Assembly (NCBI RefSeq): GCF_001050235.1
Contig: NZ_DF967972.1
Coordinates: 2,989,901 to 3,053,900, forward strand
Reading direction: 5' to 3'
DNA: 64,000 nt
Source: Longilinea arvoryzae
GTDB taxonomy: Bacteria > Chloroflexota > Anaerolineae > Anaerolineales > Anaerolineaceae
Shown: positions 9,431-18,719 of the stretch, one piece after another
Numbering within the stretch: the stretch's first letter is position 1
How the letters are laid out: the number at the start of each line of letters is the position of its first letter
Made by a program: the position numbers and the translations under genes
Notes under the pieces: generated by a model
Database searches by the model: none
Told to the model about the DNA's origin: nothing
Seen by the model: only the letters and a program-made list of their open reading frames with translations

Positions 9431-9464
9431 TCAAACGGAGCCTCGACGAGACGGCTCCGTTTGA
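9431..9464 (-). terminator. Hairpin terminator after glmS
   Basis: Twelve-base-pair perfect stem (9431-9442 with 9453-9464), 10-nt loop, 18 bp beyond the glmS stop and before the glnS promoter. The U-tract is short. Confidence 0.7.
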
Positions 9465-9482
9465 TCGAAAGATCGATTGATC

Positions 9483-11270
9483 CTAATCCACCGTAAGGGT
9501 CTTACTCAAATTCCGAGGGAAGTCCGGATCATACCCTCTGTCAACGGACATGTAATACGAGAGCAATTGCAGAGGGATCACAGATAAGAGTGATGCGAAC
9601 GCGGCATTGGAAGAAGGGATGGTGATTACATCCGTGGCGTTGGCATTCAGGCGCTGATCGGCTTCACCGATGGCAATTGCACGGCCTCCACGGCAGGTGA
9701 CTTCATTGATCCCGCTCACAATCAAGGGCACATCCTCCGGTCCGGCGACGAACAGGATCGGGAAGTCTTTCAAAACTGCCGAGAGCGGTCCATGCTTGAA
9801 CTCGGTCGACAGCATCCCTTCGCAGTGTGCGTAGGTGATTTCCTTGAGCTTGAGCGCGCCTTCCAGCGCCATGGAATAGGTCGCGCCGTAACCCAGACAG
9901 TAAAGGTCATTCCAGGAGTTGATTTTCGGAACGAGCGCCTTCACCTGCGGGTCTGTCATCGTGATCGTCTGGCTCATCAGTTCAGGCAATCGGTCGAGCT
10001 GCCGGAGATCCTGTCCGCCAAGGCGGGTCGCCAGGTAGAGGAAGGTAATCACCTGATTGGTGAAGGTCTTGGTGGCCGGTACGCTGATTTCATAGCCGCA
10101 ACCGAGCGGGAGGCATGCCGAGGTGCCCCGGGTGAGCGTGGAACCGATGACATTTGCCAGGCTGAAGCAGGTCATGCCTCGGTTCTGGGCTTCCTGAAGC
10201 GCAGTGAGGACGTCTTTCGTTTCACCAGATTGGCTCACGAAGATGCCCACATCCTCTTGATTAACTGCCGGTAAATACTGCGGAATGAATTGGGTTGCCA
10301 GTACCGGCGTGACGGCTTTCTTCGCGAGCTGGCCAAAATAGACGGCTCCGGCGAGGCAGGCGTGATAACTGGTTCCACATCCGATGAAGTAAATATGACG
10401 CGCGGTGGCCAGTTGATCCAGGATCGATTGGACATCAGCGCTGTTATTCAGCAGGTTGATGACTTCACGCGCAACCTGAGGTTGCTCGTGGATTTCTTTG
10501 AGCATGAAATGAGCGAAACCGCCTTTTTGAACGGCCGTCATTTCTTCGGTGATGATTTCCAGGGCGCGTTCGATCAGGGCGCCGTCCTTGACCGAATGGA
10601 GTTCCACGCGGTTCGCCCAGAGTGTGATAATTTCGCCGTCATTCAAACGAATCACTTTCCGGGTCAGCGGCAAAATGGAGGGCAGATCCGAAGAAACGCA
10701 CGTAAAACCATCACCGATTCCAACGACCAGGCCGGAACCTTTCTTGATGGCAAAGAGTTTGTCATCATTAATGCGCCCAATCACGAAGGAATAATCCCCT
10801 TGGAGATCGCCATGCGCCAGACGAATGGCCTCGATGAAATCCTTACCCCGATTGATGTACCGTTCAACAGCATGCACGCACGACTCACCGTCGTTTTGGG
10901 AGCGAACAACCAGCCCTTCCGCCATGAACTGCTCTCGCAGTTCGACATTGTTGACGACGTTCCCGTTATGCGCTCCAACGATATCCCCGTCCGAATCGAG
11001 GTGCGGCTGAGAATTTAACTGGGAAGGCGCGCCGAAGGTTGCCCACCGTAATTGGGTAATCCCGCGCTGGCCGGTCATCTCCGCGAAGTTATACTTCCTG
11101 GCCACCTCATCCACCCGCCCGGCATCCTTGCGCAGGTCGATGCGATCGCCGCTGATGGTGGCCGCGCCGACCGAGTCATACCCACGGTAAGTGAGTCTTC
11201 GGGCAGCTTCAACCAGGATTGGACCTAATGTTTGTTCCTTTTCTGTTACGATACCAAAGATTCCACACAT
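9483..11270 (-). CDS. glmS: Glutamine-fructose-6-phosphate aminotransferase (isomerizing)
   Basis: Makes glucosamine-6-phosphate from fructose-6-phosphate and glutamine, the entry to peptidoglycan amino sugars. The N-terminal glutaminase domain begins MCGIFGIV, so removal of Met exposes the catalytic cysteine. Two SIS sugar-isomerase domains follow, and the C-terminus is the family-type DFPRNLSKTLTVD. The frame extends 26 codons further upstream, but an N-terminal Cys is required and AGAGGA lies 5 nt before the ATG at 11270, which fixes the start. The length of 595-596 residues is normal. No glmS ribozyme core is apparent in the roughly 150 nt upstream. Confidence 0.95.
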   Translation of the reverse strand: MCGIFGIVTEKEQTLGPILVEAARRLTYRGYDSVGAATISGDRIDLRKDAGRVDEVARKYNFAEMTGQRGITQLRWATFGAPSQLNSQPHLDSDGDIVGAHNGNVVNNVELREQFMAEGLVVRSQNDGESCVHAVERYINRGKDFIEAIRLAHGDLQGDYSFVIGRINDDKLFAIKKGSGLVVGIGDGFTCVSSDLPSILPLTRKVIRLNDGEIITLWANRVELHSVKDGALIERALEIITEEMTAVQKGGFAHFMLKEIHEQPQVAREVINLLNNSADVQSILDQLATARHIYFIGCGTSYHACLAGAVYFGQLAKKAVTPVLATQFIPQYLPAVNQEDVGIFVSQSGETKDVLTALQEAQNRGMTCFSLANVIGSTLTRGTSACLPLGCGYEISVPATKTFTNQVITFLYLATRLGGQDLRQLDRLPELMSQTITMTDPQVKALVPKINSWNDLYCLGYGATYSMALEGALKLKEITYAHCEGMLSTEFKHGPLSAVLKDFPILFVAGPEDVPLIVSGINEVTCRGGRAIAIGEADQRLNANATDVITIPSSNAAFASLLSVIPLQLLSYYMSVDRGYDPDFPRNLSKTLTVD

Positions 11271-11425
11271 GGGTTCCTCTCGATGGATGTTTTCTCTATG
11301 GGAATTGTCGAATCGCAATGACTCGTGGTGGTTCTGTAAACCATTCAACGCCCAATTATAAAATGAATATTCCTTTTCGGTGCGGTCAACGTTGACGATT
11401 TCCCTTTGGGCCGACTATTATGACC

Positions 11426-11467
11426 AAAAACCTCCTTGACCTTTTGTTGAGGGTTAAGGAGGTTTTT
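11426..11467. terminator. Terminator between tRNA-Gln and glmS
   Basis: Sixteen-base arms (11426-11441 with 11452-11467) with one G-T pair, 10-nt loop, A-run on the left and T-run on the right. On the minus strand it would end the tRNA-Gln transcript and insulate glmS. Confidence 0.85.
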
Positions 11468-11486
11468 GCTCTTTCGATAATTATCT

Positions 11487-11560
11487 TGGCTGGGGGTAAA
11501 GGATTCGAACCTCTACAAGCAAATCCAGAGTCTGCTGTCCTGCCATTAGACGAACCCCCA
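11487..11560 (-). tRNA. tRNA-Gln (anticodon CTG)
   Basis: Full cloverleaf on the minus strand: acceptor stem TGGGGGT/ACCCCCA, three-pair D stem, anticodon stem GCAGA/TTTGC with loop CTCTGGA (anticodon CTG), T arm with TTCGAAT, discriminator G and encoded CCA (11487-11489). It reads CAG codons and is a substrate for the nearby GlnS. Confidence 0.93.
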
Positions 11561-11577
11561 AGAACTGCGCGAGCAAT

Positions 11578-11606
11578 ATTATACGTCAGGTTGAAAGATA
11601 CGTCTA
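11578..11606 (-). promoter_or_regulatory. Predicted tRNA-Gln promoter
   Basis: Minus strand TAGACG (11606-11601), 17-nt spacer, TATAAT (11583-11578), placing the transcript start about 10 nt before the mature tRNA. Confidence 0.6.
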
Positions 11607-11630
11607 GGGTTCAACGAAATTTTAAGGCGC

Positions 11631-13130
11631 TTATTCCGGCAATCCTTTCAACAGCCGAATTGCATTCTCCATGCGCGCGAGTACGGTTTCACGCCCGACG
11701 ATTTCCATGCTCTCGAACAACGGCGGGCTGACGCGCTGCCCGGTGATGGCTTCGCGCATGATGCCGAACACCTGCCCGGCGCTGAAACCGGATTCTTCCA
11801 ACAGCTTGCGCATGGGAGGCTCGGCGGTTTCCAGGCGAAGATCCGGCAGCGCCGCCAGAATCGCCAGGGACTTTTCGGCAATTTCAGCGGATTGCCTGGC
11901 CGTCAATCCCTTTGCAATCAGGTTTTCGGGTACCGGTGTAATTTCGTCCTTGAAGAAGAAACCCGCGAAATCGACCGCTTCATCCAATGTGGCAATGTGT
12001 TCCTGAATGATCGGGGCGATCCTTAGGAGCGTGGCGTCATCCGCGGCAAAACCCTTCTCCATGAAGAAAGGCTTGATTCGCCGGGCCAGGTCCTCATGCG
12101 TCAGGGAGCGGATATGCAGGCCGTTGAAATGATCCAATTTCGAGAAATTGATGGCCGCCGGCGATGGATTCAACTTTTGCAGGCTGAACTTATCCACCAG
12201 ATCCGGCAGGTTGAAGAACTCGGTATGATCGTCATAACTCCAGCCCATCAATGAGATCCAATTGACCACTGCTTCGGGCAAATACCCCAGGGATTGGAGG
12301 TCCTTGATGAAGATGGAATGGCCGTCTTTCATCAGATCGGCCTTTTCACGCTTGCTCATCTTGCCTTTGCCGCTGGGTTTGAGGAAGACGGATAGGTGAA
12401 CCCAGGCGGGTTCCTCCCACCCCAATGCGCGATGGATCATCCCGTGCAGCGGGAAGGTCGGCAGCCATTCGGATCCACGAATGACGTGCGTGATTTTCAT
12501 CAGGTGGTCGTCCACGGCTGCGGCGAGGTGATATAAGGCCAGTCCATCCGACTTGACGATGATGTAATCGTCCAGAACGCGGTTTTCGACGGTGATCGGG
12601 CCCCGCACAACGTCGGTTACCGTGGTCGTGCCCTCTTTGGGCGTTTTGAAGCGAATGACGTACTTTTCACCGGCCGCGATCCGCCGGGCAGCTTCATCCG
12701 GGTCCAGATTGCGGCAGGTGCCATCATAATGCGATGCTTCTTTACGGGCTTGCTGTTCCTGACGAACCCGTTCCAGGCGGTCGGGCGTACAAAAGCAATA
12801 ATAAGCGTAACCTGCATCGACCAGTTGTTTGGCGTAATGCTGGTAGATCTCTTTCCGTTCCGATTGGCGGTAAGGGCCATAAGGGCCGCCGATGTCCGGA
12901 CCCTCATCATAATCCAGGCCCAACCAGCGCAGGCCGTCGATCAGTTCCTGCTCGGCGCCTTCCACAAGACGTTTTCGATCGGTGTCCTCGATCCGTAGAA
13001 CAAATTGCCCGCCCGTTTGACGAGCCAACAAATAATCATAAAGCGCGGTTCGAGCTCCACCAAGATGTAGGTGACCGGTGGGAGATGGTGCAAAACGGAC
13101 ACGTGCGGGTTGTAGATTTGTTTGAGTCAT
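11631..13130 (-). CDS. gltX: Glutamyl-tRNA synthetase
   Basis: Class I synthetase charging tRNA-Glu. The HIGH-type motif is SPTGHLHLGGARTALYDY near the N-terminus and the KMSKS motif is KMSKREK near residue 245. The length of 499 residues is typical. An AGGGA Shine-Dalgarno lies 6 nt before the ATG. It is the last gene of the long cell-shape/division operon, 8 bp after rodA, so its expression is probably tied to growth-rate control of that operon. The window also encodes a genuine GlnS, so this GltX need not be non-discriminating, though specificity cannot be read directly. Confidence 0.95.
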   Translation of the reverse strand: MTQTNLQPARVRFAPSPTGHLHLGGARTALYDYLLARQTGGQFVLRIEDTDRKRLVEGAEQELIDGLRWLGLDYDEGPDIGGPYGPYRQSERKEIYQHYAKQLVDAGYAYYCFCTPDRLERVRQEQQARKEASHYDGTCRNLDPDEAARRIAAGEKYVIRFKTPKEGTTTVTDVVRGPITVENRVLDDYIIVKSDGLALYHLAAAVDDHLMKITHVIRGSEWLPTFPLHGMIHRALGWEEPAWVHLSVFLKPSGKGKMSKREKADLMKDGHSIFIKDLQSLGYLPEAVVNWISLMGWSYDDHTEFFNLPDLVDKFSLQKLNPSPAAINFSKLDHFNGLHIRSLTHEDLARRIKPFFMEKGFAADDATLLRIAPIIQEHIATLDEAVDFAGFFFKDEITPVPENLIAKGLTARQSAEIAEKSLAILAALPDLRLETAEPPMRKLLEESGFSAGQVFGIMREAITGQRVSPPLFESMEIVGRETVLARMENAIRLLKGLPE

Positions 13131-13138
13131 AATGTTCC

Positions 13139-14239
13139 CTAAAATTCCTGAGGTTTACTGTGCGCAGCCACGCTTTCCACCAGTCCAATACCAATCACGA
13201 GAGAGAGAAGTGAGCTACCGCCATAACTTACGAATGGAAGCGTCAAACCAGTGACCGGGATGACATTCAGATTGACACCAATATTAACCGATGTTTGGAA
13301 AAATAACAAAGCCGCAAATCCATAGGCGAGTAACGATCCAAATGGGTCCGCCGCGCGGCGAGCGACCCGGATGCAGCGTAAAATGACAAATATCAGGATC
13401 GAAATCACAAGAATTGTGCCAATGAAGCCGAATTCCTCGGCCATCGAGGCAAAAATAAAGTCGGTGTGACGGACTTTCAGAAAGCGCAACTGCACCTGCG
13501 AACCATGGCCGTACCCCTGGCCGAACCAACCGCCTGAACCAATCGTAATCAGGGCCTGTTCGACGTTGTAATTATCACCGTAACTCGCATTGGGATTCGG
13601 GAACAGGAAGTTAAAAATGCGTTGCTGTTGATATTGCTCCAGAAAAGGAAACAATATCGCCGCAAGGACGATGCCGATGACCGCGAAGAAGATGATGTAT
13701 TTAACGGGCAATCCACTCAACCAGAGCATCGCAGCCCACACAATGATGATCACGATGGACGTGCTCAGGTTGGGCTGCAACAAAATCCAGATCACCATGC
13801 CCGCGGTGAGGATAAAACTCTTCAGAATCGTTCGTATGTCATGAATGCGGTCTTTATTGCGGGCGAAAAAATCTGCCAGCACGATGATCATGATAATCTT
13901 GACCAGCTCAGAGGGCTGAATATTAATGCCGGCGATGACGATCCAGCGCGTCGAACCGAACGCAATATTTCCGATCAAGAGAATGATGATCAGAAAGACG
14001 ATTCCGAATACATAGAAAAGGTTGGCAAGCGACGACCAGTAGCGATAATCGATCATCGCAACCACCAGGATGATGAATAATCCGAGGATTACGAATTCGG
14101 TTTGACTTTTATCACTATTGGCCAGATCGATATTTCCCGCGATGGTAGAACGAATCATAGCAATCCCAAAAATGCACAGGACTACCACCGCGCCAAATAG
14201 CCAATAATCAAAGTGCCGCCAGACTTCTTTATTAAACAT
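13139..14239 (-). CDS. rodA: Rod-shape glycosyltransferase RodA (SEDS family)
   Basis: Polytopic SEDS peptidoglycan polymerase that works with a class B penicillin-binding protein during elongation. About ten hydrophobic helices are seen in 366 residues. Family signatures include the extracellular segment containing GSGGWFGQGYGHGSQ, the motif MAEEFGFIGT and the C-terminal SYGGSSLLSLVIGIGLVES. It follows minE by 9 bp and precedes gltX by 8 bp. Its likely partner, the class B transpeptidase MrdA, is encoded four genes upstream in the same operon, supporting RodA over FtsW. Confidence 0.93.
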   Translation of the reverse strand: MFNKEVWRHFDYWLFGAVVVLCIFGIAMIRSTIAGNIDLANSDKSQTEFVILGLFIILVVAMIDYRYWSSLANLFYVFGIVFLIIILLIGNIAFGSTRWIVIAGINIQPSELVKIIMIIVLADFFARNKDRIHDIRTILKSFILTAGMVIWILLQPNLSTSIVIIIVWAAMLWLSGLPVKYIIFFAVIGIVLAAILFPFLEQYQQQRIFNFLFPNPNASYGDNYNVEQALITIGSGGWFGQGYGHGSQVQLRFLKVRHTDFIFASMAEEFGFIGTILVISILIFVILRCIRVARRAADPFGSLLAYGFAALLFFQTSVNIGVNLNVIPVTGLTLPFVSYGGSSLLSLVIGIGLVESVAAHSKPQEF

Positions 14240-14248
14240 ACGCCCAAC

Positions 14249-14518
14249 TTAGCGGGTCTTCCGGCTTGCCGCGCGGATGGGTATATCCGCCAGCAAGCGT
14301 TGCTGTCTCCCTTCCTGCATCATGTCGATCCGAACTGCTTGCGGGTCAATCTCAATATACCGCGAAATTACCACCAGAAGCTCATTCTTAAGGGATTCTA
14401 ATTCGGCCGGCGTCAGGTCCGTTCGGTCGTTGATCAATACCAACTTCAAGCGGTCTTTCGCAGTATCAGCGCTCTTGACGTTCTTTTTGCTTGCCAACCA
14501 ATCCAACCAATCTGCCAT
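14249..14518 (-). CDS. minE: Cell division topological specificity factor MinE
   Basis: An 89-residue protein with the MinE layout: an N-terminal membrane-binding/anti-MinCD segment containing TAKDRLKLVLINDRTDLT, then the dimerisation region with ELLVVISRYIEID. It stimulates MinD ATPase and drives the Min pattern that places the division site at midcell. It begins 1 bp after minD ends, so translation is likely coupled. The presence of MinE rather than DivIVA implies an oscillating-type Min system. Confidence 0.93.
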   Translation of the reverse strand: MADWLDWLASKKNVKSADTAKDRLKLVLINDRTDLTPAELESLKNELLVVISRYIEIDPQAVRIDMMQEGRQQRLLADIPIRAASRKTR

Positions 14519-14519
14519 G

Positions 14520-15323
14520 TCAATCCCCTCCAGGCCGGATGATCCGCGTCAGCTTTTGGAAGAAATCCTCCTTCTCCTCCAAATTCAAGAATGGGACACT
14601 TTCGCCCTTCAAGCGCCGTGCGATATTTTGAAAAGCCAGGCCAGCATTGCTCTTGGCTTCCAGAGCCACCGGTTGGCCGCGATTGGAGCTCACAATGACA
14701 TTTTCGTCTTCGGGGACGATGCCAATCAATTCGATCGCCAGCAGCTCCAGAACATCATCTGGCGCAAGCATGTCGCCGCGTTTGACCATTTTGGTATTCA
14801 AACGATTGAGAATTAGCCGGGCCGGACCTTTTTCTTCCGATTCGATCAAACCGATAATCCGGTCGGCGTCCCGAACCGAAGAGACTTCCGGATTGGTCAC
14901 GACCAGAACCGTATCGGCCGGGGCAACCGAATTTCGGAATCCGCGTTCGATTCCGGCTGGTGAATCGATCAGGATCCAATCGAATTCGTCGCGCAGGTCG
15001 TCCGTCAGCCGCACCATATCGCTGGGAGAGATCGCGTTTTTATCCCGGGTTTGCGCCGCCGGTATAAGGTACATCTCAGGCATGCGCTTATCGCGAATCA
15101 TCGCCTGCCGGAGCCGGCAGCGCCCTTCAACGACGTCTACCAGATCATAAACGATGCGGTTCTCCAGCCCCAGAACGACATCCAGGTTGCGCAGGCCAAT
15201 ATCGCCATCGATACATACGACCTTTTGGCCGCCCGAAGCCAGGGCGACAGCCAAATTCGCCGTGGTGGTCGTCTTTCCCACACCGCCTTTTCCAGATGTA
15301 ACAGTAACGACAGTCGCTGCCAT
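14520..15323 (-). CDS. minD: Septum site-determining ATPase MinD
   Basis: Deviant Walker A ATPase of the ParA/MinD family. The P-loop SGKGGVGKTTTTAN lies near the N-terminus and the second Asp-containing motif in DWILIDSPAGIERGF. A short amphipathic C-terminal tail (EDFFQKLTRIIRPGGD region) fits the membrane-targeting sequence. ATP-bound MinD dimers bind the membrane and recruit MinC. The frame is open 18 codons further upstream, but MAATVVTVTSGKGG is the family-type start and lies 7 bp after the minC stop, so 15323 is chosen. It is flanked by minC and minE in the canonical order. Confidence 0.95.
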   Translation of the reverse strand: MAATVVTVTSGKGGVGKTTTTANLAVALASGGQKVVCIDGDIGLRNLDVVLGLENRIVYDLVDVVEGRCRLRQAMIRDKRMPEMYLIPAAQTRDKNAISPSDMVRLTDDLRDEFDWILIDSPAGIERGFRNSVAPADTVLVVTNPEVSSVRDADRIIGLIESEEKGPARLILNRLNTKMVKRGDMLAPDDVLELLAIELIGIVPEDENVIVSSNRGQPVALEAKSNAGLAFQNIARRLKGESVPFLNLEEKEDFFQKLTRIIRPGGD

Positions 15324-15330
15324 GCTACTC

Positions 15331-16014
15331 TTAGCGCTCCTTTGATTTCCAGGGTTCGATGAGAATGGTCCCATCATGAATCGCCGCGCAAACCGGCTGC
15401 GAGGGCATCTTTTTGAAGGGTAAATTGGCGACCAGATTGGCTATGCGCAGTTGGGTCGGCTCGAGTGTGATCGCGCACACCACCGCGGTGTCATCTCCGT
15501 CCGCGCCGGCAACAATCGACCCGCGCACCCTTCCCCACACGATCACATTCCCTCCGGCGTTGATCTCGGCGCCCGGGTTGACGTCGCCCAAGACGGTCAC
15601 ATGCCCGTGGGAGGTGATCTTGAATCCGGATCGCAGCGTCCGCCGCACGAACACACCGTTTTCCCCTTCCAGCGTGGTGTCCAGCGGCCGGATGGTCCGT
15701 TCCGGCCTCGGCACCGACAGGCGCGTTGCCAGCCCCAACACCTGAGCAGTCTGCTCGGTCACCGGGCTCGAGCTGACCACCGCCCATAAGGATATGCCGC
15801 GATCGGATAACCGATCGCGTAGCAGACCCAGTTCTGCGGCATGCAGGACGCGGTTGCCAACTTCCATGGCCATTCGAGCCCCCTGGAAGAAACTGGCCTT
15901 CCCCTCGATATTGGTCAACAACGCGTCCTGGACTCCAGCCCATTCGCCTTCGCCCAGAGTCACCAGTAAACCGTCTTTTATGCCTTTGATTTGCACGATC
16001 TGAGGTTCGCTCAC
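15331..16014 (-). CDS. minC: Septum site-determining protein MinC
   Basis: Inhibitor of FtsZ polymerisation, 227 residues. The N-terminal half matches the MinC-N region that contacts FtsZ. The C-terminal half is the glycine-rich beta-helix that binds MinD, with repeats such as GHVTVLGDVNPGAEINAGGNVIVWGRVRG. The split into residues 1-100 and 120-220 is normal. The 111-bp gap before it is the largest within the operon and contains an extended -10 box, so minCDE-rodA-gltX may also be expressed separately from the mre genes. Confidence 0.9.
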   Translation of the reverse strand: MSEPQIVQIKGIKDGLLVTLGEGEWAGVQDALLTNIEGKASFFQGARMAMEVGNRVLHAAELGLLRDRLSDRGISLWAVVSSSPVTEQTAQVLGLATRLSVPRPERTIRPLDTTLEGENGVFVRRTLRSGFKITSHGHVTVLGDVNPGAEINAGGNVIVWGRVRGSIVAGADGDDTAVVCAITLEPTQLRIANLVANLPFKKMPSQPVCAAIHDGTILIEPWKSKER

Positions 16015-16091
16015 GTATATTTTCCCGGATTACGATTTCAGTTCGATGAGGTCACCGGGCGCAATTGCGGCCGATTGATTGTGAAACACCC

Positions 16092-16100
16092 ATTATAGCA
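16092..16100 (-). promoter_or_regulatory. Extended -10 promoter candidate before minC
   Basis: On the minus strand TGCTATAAT (16100-16092), about 78 nt before the minC ATG. No good -35 box is seen, which is acceptable for an extended -10 promoter. It would give an internal transcript for minCDE-rodA-gltX. Confidence 0.5.
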
Positions 16101-16125
16101 AAGATTAGCGGATTTACCGTTCTAA

Positions 16126-18216
16126 TCAGGGCGTCGTTGTTGTCGTTGTCGTACTTTCGCCCGACTTGAGCTCGAAGTAAGCCTCCATCACTTGCCGCAC
16201 GATCGGCGCCGCGACCGTTGAGCCTTCGTCGCCGTTGTACACAAAAGCCACCACCGCAATTTCCGGATCATTATAGGGCGCATAACCGACATACCAGGCA
16301 TGCGCCGGCCAGGAACCGGAAATGCACAGGTTCTTGGCCTGGGCGACGTTATCGCAATATTCCGCCGTGCCGGTCTTCCCCGCGGACGGGACATCGAATC
16401 CATCGAACACGGTGGTCGCCGTACCATCCACAACAACTTCGCGCATGCCCTCCTGGGTCATTTCGATAACCCAGGGTTGGACCGTTTTCTTTTCGCCCGT
16501 GGTTTGATAATTCTCATCGTAAACTTGAATCTTCGGATCTTTGGTGAGATCCCAGAGCATTTCGGGTGTGAAGGTCTTGACGACAGTGCCATTCGCGTCG
16601 GTAATATCGTGGATGATGGTCGGGCGCATCAATTTCCCGTCGTTCGCGATCGTGGCCGCTGAAGTGAGCACCTGCAGTGGCGTCGCCAGGACGTATCCCT
16701 GACCAATCGTGGCGATGTAAGTGTCGCCAGTCGACCAGTTCTCGCCCTGGTTGATCCGTTTCCAGTTCGGGTCAGGAATCAGACCATCCGCCTCACCCGG
16801 CAATTCGATCCCCAGGGTTTGTCCGTAGCCCAAAGCGCGCGAGTATTCCCCGATACGCCAGATGTTGAGGCCTTCTTTGACTTCGTTCTGATAGCCGCCG
16901 CCTACTTTATAGAAATACACGTCGCACGAAAGGGCAACACCGCGCAGGAAATTGACCATACCGTGGCCTTTTCCGGTCGTTTTGTAGGTATAGCACACAT
17001 AATCCCGATTTCGTCCGGTGTCGTTTTCGGAATATTTCTCGGTAATCGTAATGCGGCCGGGATCTTCGATCTGCTGCTCAGGCGTGACGACGCCTTCATT
17101 CAGAATGCCGATCGCTGTCCCCAATTTGAAAACCGAACCCGGCGCCATCTCAGCCGAAATGGCGTGATTGAGCAGGGGCTTGTTGGGATCTTCGATCAAT
17201 TGCTGGTAATAATAGGATGGAATGAGCCGCGCCATGCGGTTGTTTTCGTAATTCGGGTACGACACCATGGCCAGGATTTCCCCGGTCTTGGGGTTCATGG
17301 CAATCACGACGCCGCTGGGATATTTGATGTAACCAAATTTCTTGTTCCATTTATTGATCTGCTCGATCAACGCCGTTCGGGCCGCCAGTTGCAATCGTGT
17401 ATCGATGGTGAGAGTAATATTGTTGCCGGGCGTGGGTTCCACCGGCGTCTGCAGGTCGCGAATTTCCTGACCGCCGACATCGACTTCGATGACGCGTTTG
17501 CCGTTCTTACCGACCAACTGATCATCCATCGAGAGCTCGACGCCCGCGTAACCGACCTTGTCGCGATTGGCCACAAATCCCGTGGCTTCAAGCTCGTCCT
17601 TCCGAGAAGCCGGAATTGGGCCCAGGAAACCAATGACCTCGGCTGTCAGGTTGCCGGTCGGATAATCGCGGACGGCCTCGATCTCGATACCGACCCCCGG
17701 CCAATCCTCCGCTCTCTCGCGGATGATCATCGCGGTATTGCTGTCGACATTACACTTCACGCGAACCGGATCGTAAGGCGCGTTCGTCCGGCCGATATAG
17801 ACAATCTGGGTGATGCCCAGGTCGTTCTGGCAGGGCGAGAAATTGCGCACGGTTTCCTCATCGGTATTGCCCTGCGATACCGGCACACCGATCAGATCCG
17901 AAACCTGGCGGTAGATATTTTGAACCGTGCCATCATCTTCCGGCAAATTCGCCGGGGTGATTACCACATTATAAGAAGGCACGTTTTGAGCCAGGATATA
18001 TCCATTGCGGTCGTAAATCAAACCGCGCGAAGTCGCCACGCTGATATCCGTCGTCCGGTTTTCATCCGCCTGTGCAGCGTAAACGTTTCCATTAATAATC
18101 TGCAAGGTGAACAACCGGTAAAGAAAAAAGCCGAAAACCAGCGCCATCAGGCCGTATATAAACATGTAACGCCATGATTCGAAAAAACCCTTGGGGGATT
18201 CTTTTTGTGTATTCAT
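16126..18216 (-). CDS. mrdA: Penicillin-binding protein 2 (class B transpeptidase, elongation)
   Basis: Peptidoglycan DD-transpeptidase of the elongasome. A single N-terminal transmembrane helix lies at about residues 17-40. It is followed by the PBP dimerisation/pedestal domain and the transpeptidase domain with catalytic SVFK (in EMAPGSVFKLGTAIG), SCD as the SxN-type triad and KTG in SAGKTGTAEY. The C-terminus ends in a Thr-rich tail. An upstream in-frame codon exists, but the ATG at 18216 overlaps the mreD stop as ATGA and has AGAAGAG 8 nt before it, so it is chosen. The location directly after mreBCD identifies it as the RodA partner. Confidence 0.93.
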   Translation of the reverse strand: MNTQKESPKGFFESWRYMFIYGLMALVFGFFLYRLFTLQIINGNVYAAQADENRTTDISVATSRGLIYDRNGYILAQNVPSYNVVITPANLPEDDGTVQNIYRQVSDLIGVPVSQGNTDEETVRNFSPCQNDLGITQIVYIGRTNAPYDPVRVKCNVDSNTAMIIRERAEDWPGVGIEIEAVRDYPTGNLTAEVIGFLGPIPASRKDELEATGFVANRDKVGYAGVELSMDDQLVGKNGKRVIEVDVGGQEIRDLQTPVEPTPGNNITLTIDTRLQLAARTALIEQINKWNKKFGYIKYPSGVVIAMNPKTGEILAMVSYPNYENNRMARLIPSYYYQQLIEDPNKPLLNHAISAEMAPGSVFKLGTAIGILNEGVVTPEQQIEDPGRITITEKYSENDTGRNRDYVCYTYKTTGKGHGMVNFLRGVALSCDVYFYKVGGGYQNEVKEGLNIWRIGEYSRALGYGQTLGIELPGEADGLIPDPNWKRINQGENWSTGDTYIATIGQGYVLATPLQVLTSAATIANDGKLMRPTIIHDITDANGTVVKTFTPEMLWDLTKDPKIQVYDENYQTTGEKKTVQPWVIEMTQEGMREVVVDGTATTVFDGFDVPSAGKTGTAEYCDNVAQAKNLCISGSWPAHAWYVGYAPYNDPEIAVVAFVYNGDEGSTVAAPIVRQVMEAYFELKSGESTTTTTTTP

Positions 18217-18719
18217 CCTTCGATCTCTTCTGGAAACAACCAATTCGCCATGTCGGACATGATGACATAGAACGGAACAGACATCACCAAATTCAACAGG
18301 ATACTTGGTAGGGTAACCAAACTAAGGCTCTCCAGAATTGGGAGAGATGTACCGTTTACCATCATCGTCAGGATCGTTATCCCATGCTGAAGGAGGGTGC
18401 TGAGCAAAGTAAGCAGAAGCATCACCAGTAACGGCGCCTGCCAGACCTGACGTTTGAAGAATTGTACCAAAACGACGACCAGCATATAGGAAATGACCGA
18501 GATTATCGGCGGAATCGCTGAAGTGAACCCAACCATCGCGCCGGCTATTGCGCCCCAGAACCAGCCATTCTTCACGCGCCGCTGCAGCGTCCACGCGATG
18601 ACGGCCAGTAGAAGGAAATCAGCCGTGCCCTGAAGCAATGGCAACCGGCTGACAACGCCCACCTGCAGCATCGTCAACAGGACCATCACCGGAATCGCGA
18701 GCAGATTTGCCCAGATCAT
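18213..18719 (-). CDS. mreD: Rod shape-determining membrane protein MreD
   Basis: A 168-residue polytopic membrane protein with five or so hydrophobic helices and few polar residues. Sequence conservation in MreD is low, so the assignment rests on size, topology and position between mreC and mrdA. It overlaps mreC and mrdA by 4 bp on each side (ATGA), which implies translational coupling and fixed stoichiometry in the elongation complex. Confidence 0.88.
   Translation of the reverse strand: MIWANLLAIPVMVLLTMLQVGVVSRLPLLQGTADFLLLAVIAWTLQRRVKNGWFWGAIAGAMVGFTSAIPPIISVISYMLVVVLVQFFKRQVWQAPLLVMLLLTLLSTLLQHGITILTMMVNGTSLPILESLSLVTLPSILLNLVMSVPFYVIMSDMANWLFPEEIEG

Noticed and set aside
11271..11425. 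glmS ribozyme upstream of glmS
   Set aside because: The region is about 150 nt long, but I could not find the ribozyme core or its pairing pattern, so it is not reported.
11420..11731. Plus-strand ORF spanning the tRNA-Gln region
   Set aside because: It crosses a terminator and a tRNA gene on the opposite strand and has no protein similarity that I recognise.
16819..18177. Long plus-strand ORF (452 codons) opposite mrdA
   Set aside because: Antisense shadow of a gene with all transpeptidase motifs; composition rich in His/Arg/Ile typical of such shadows.
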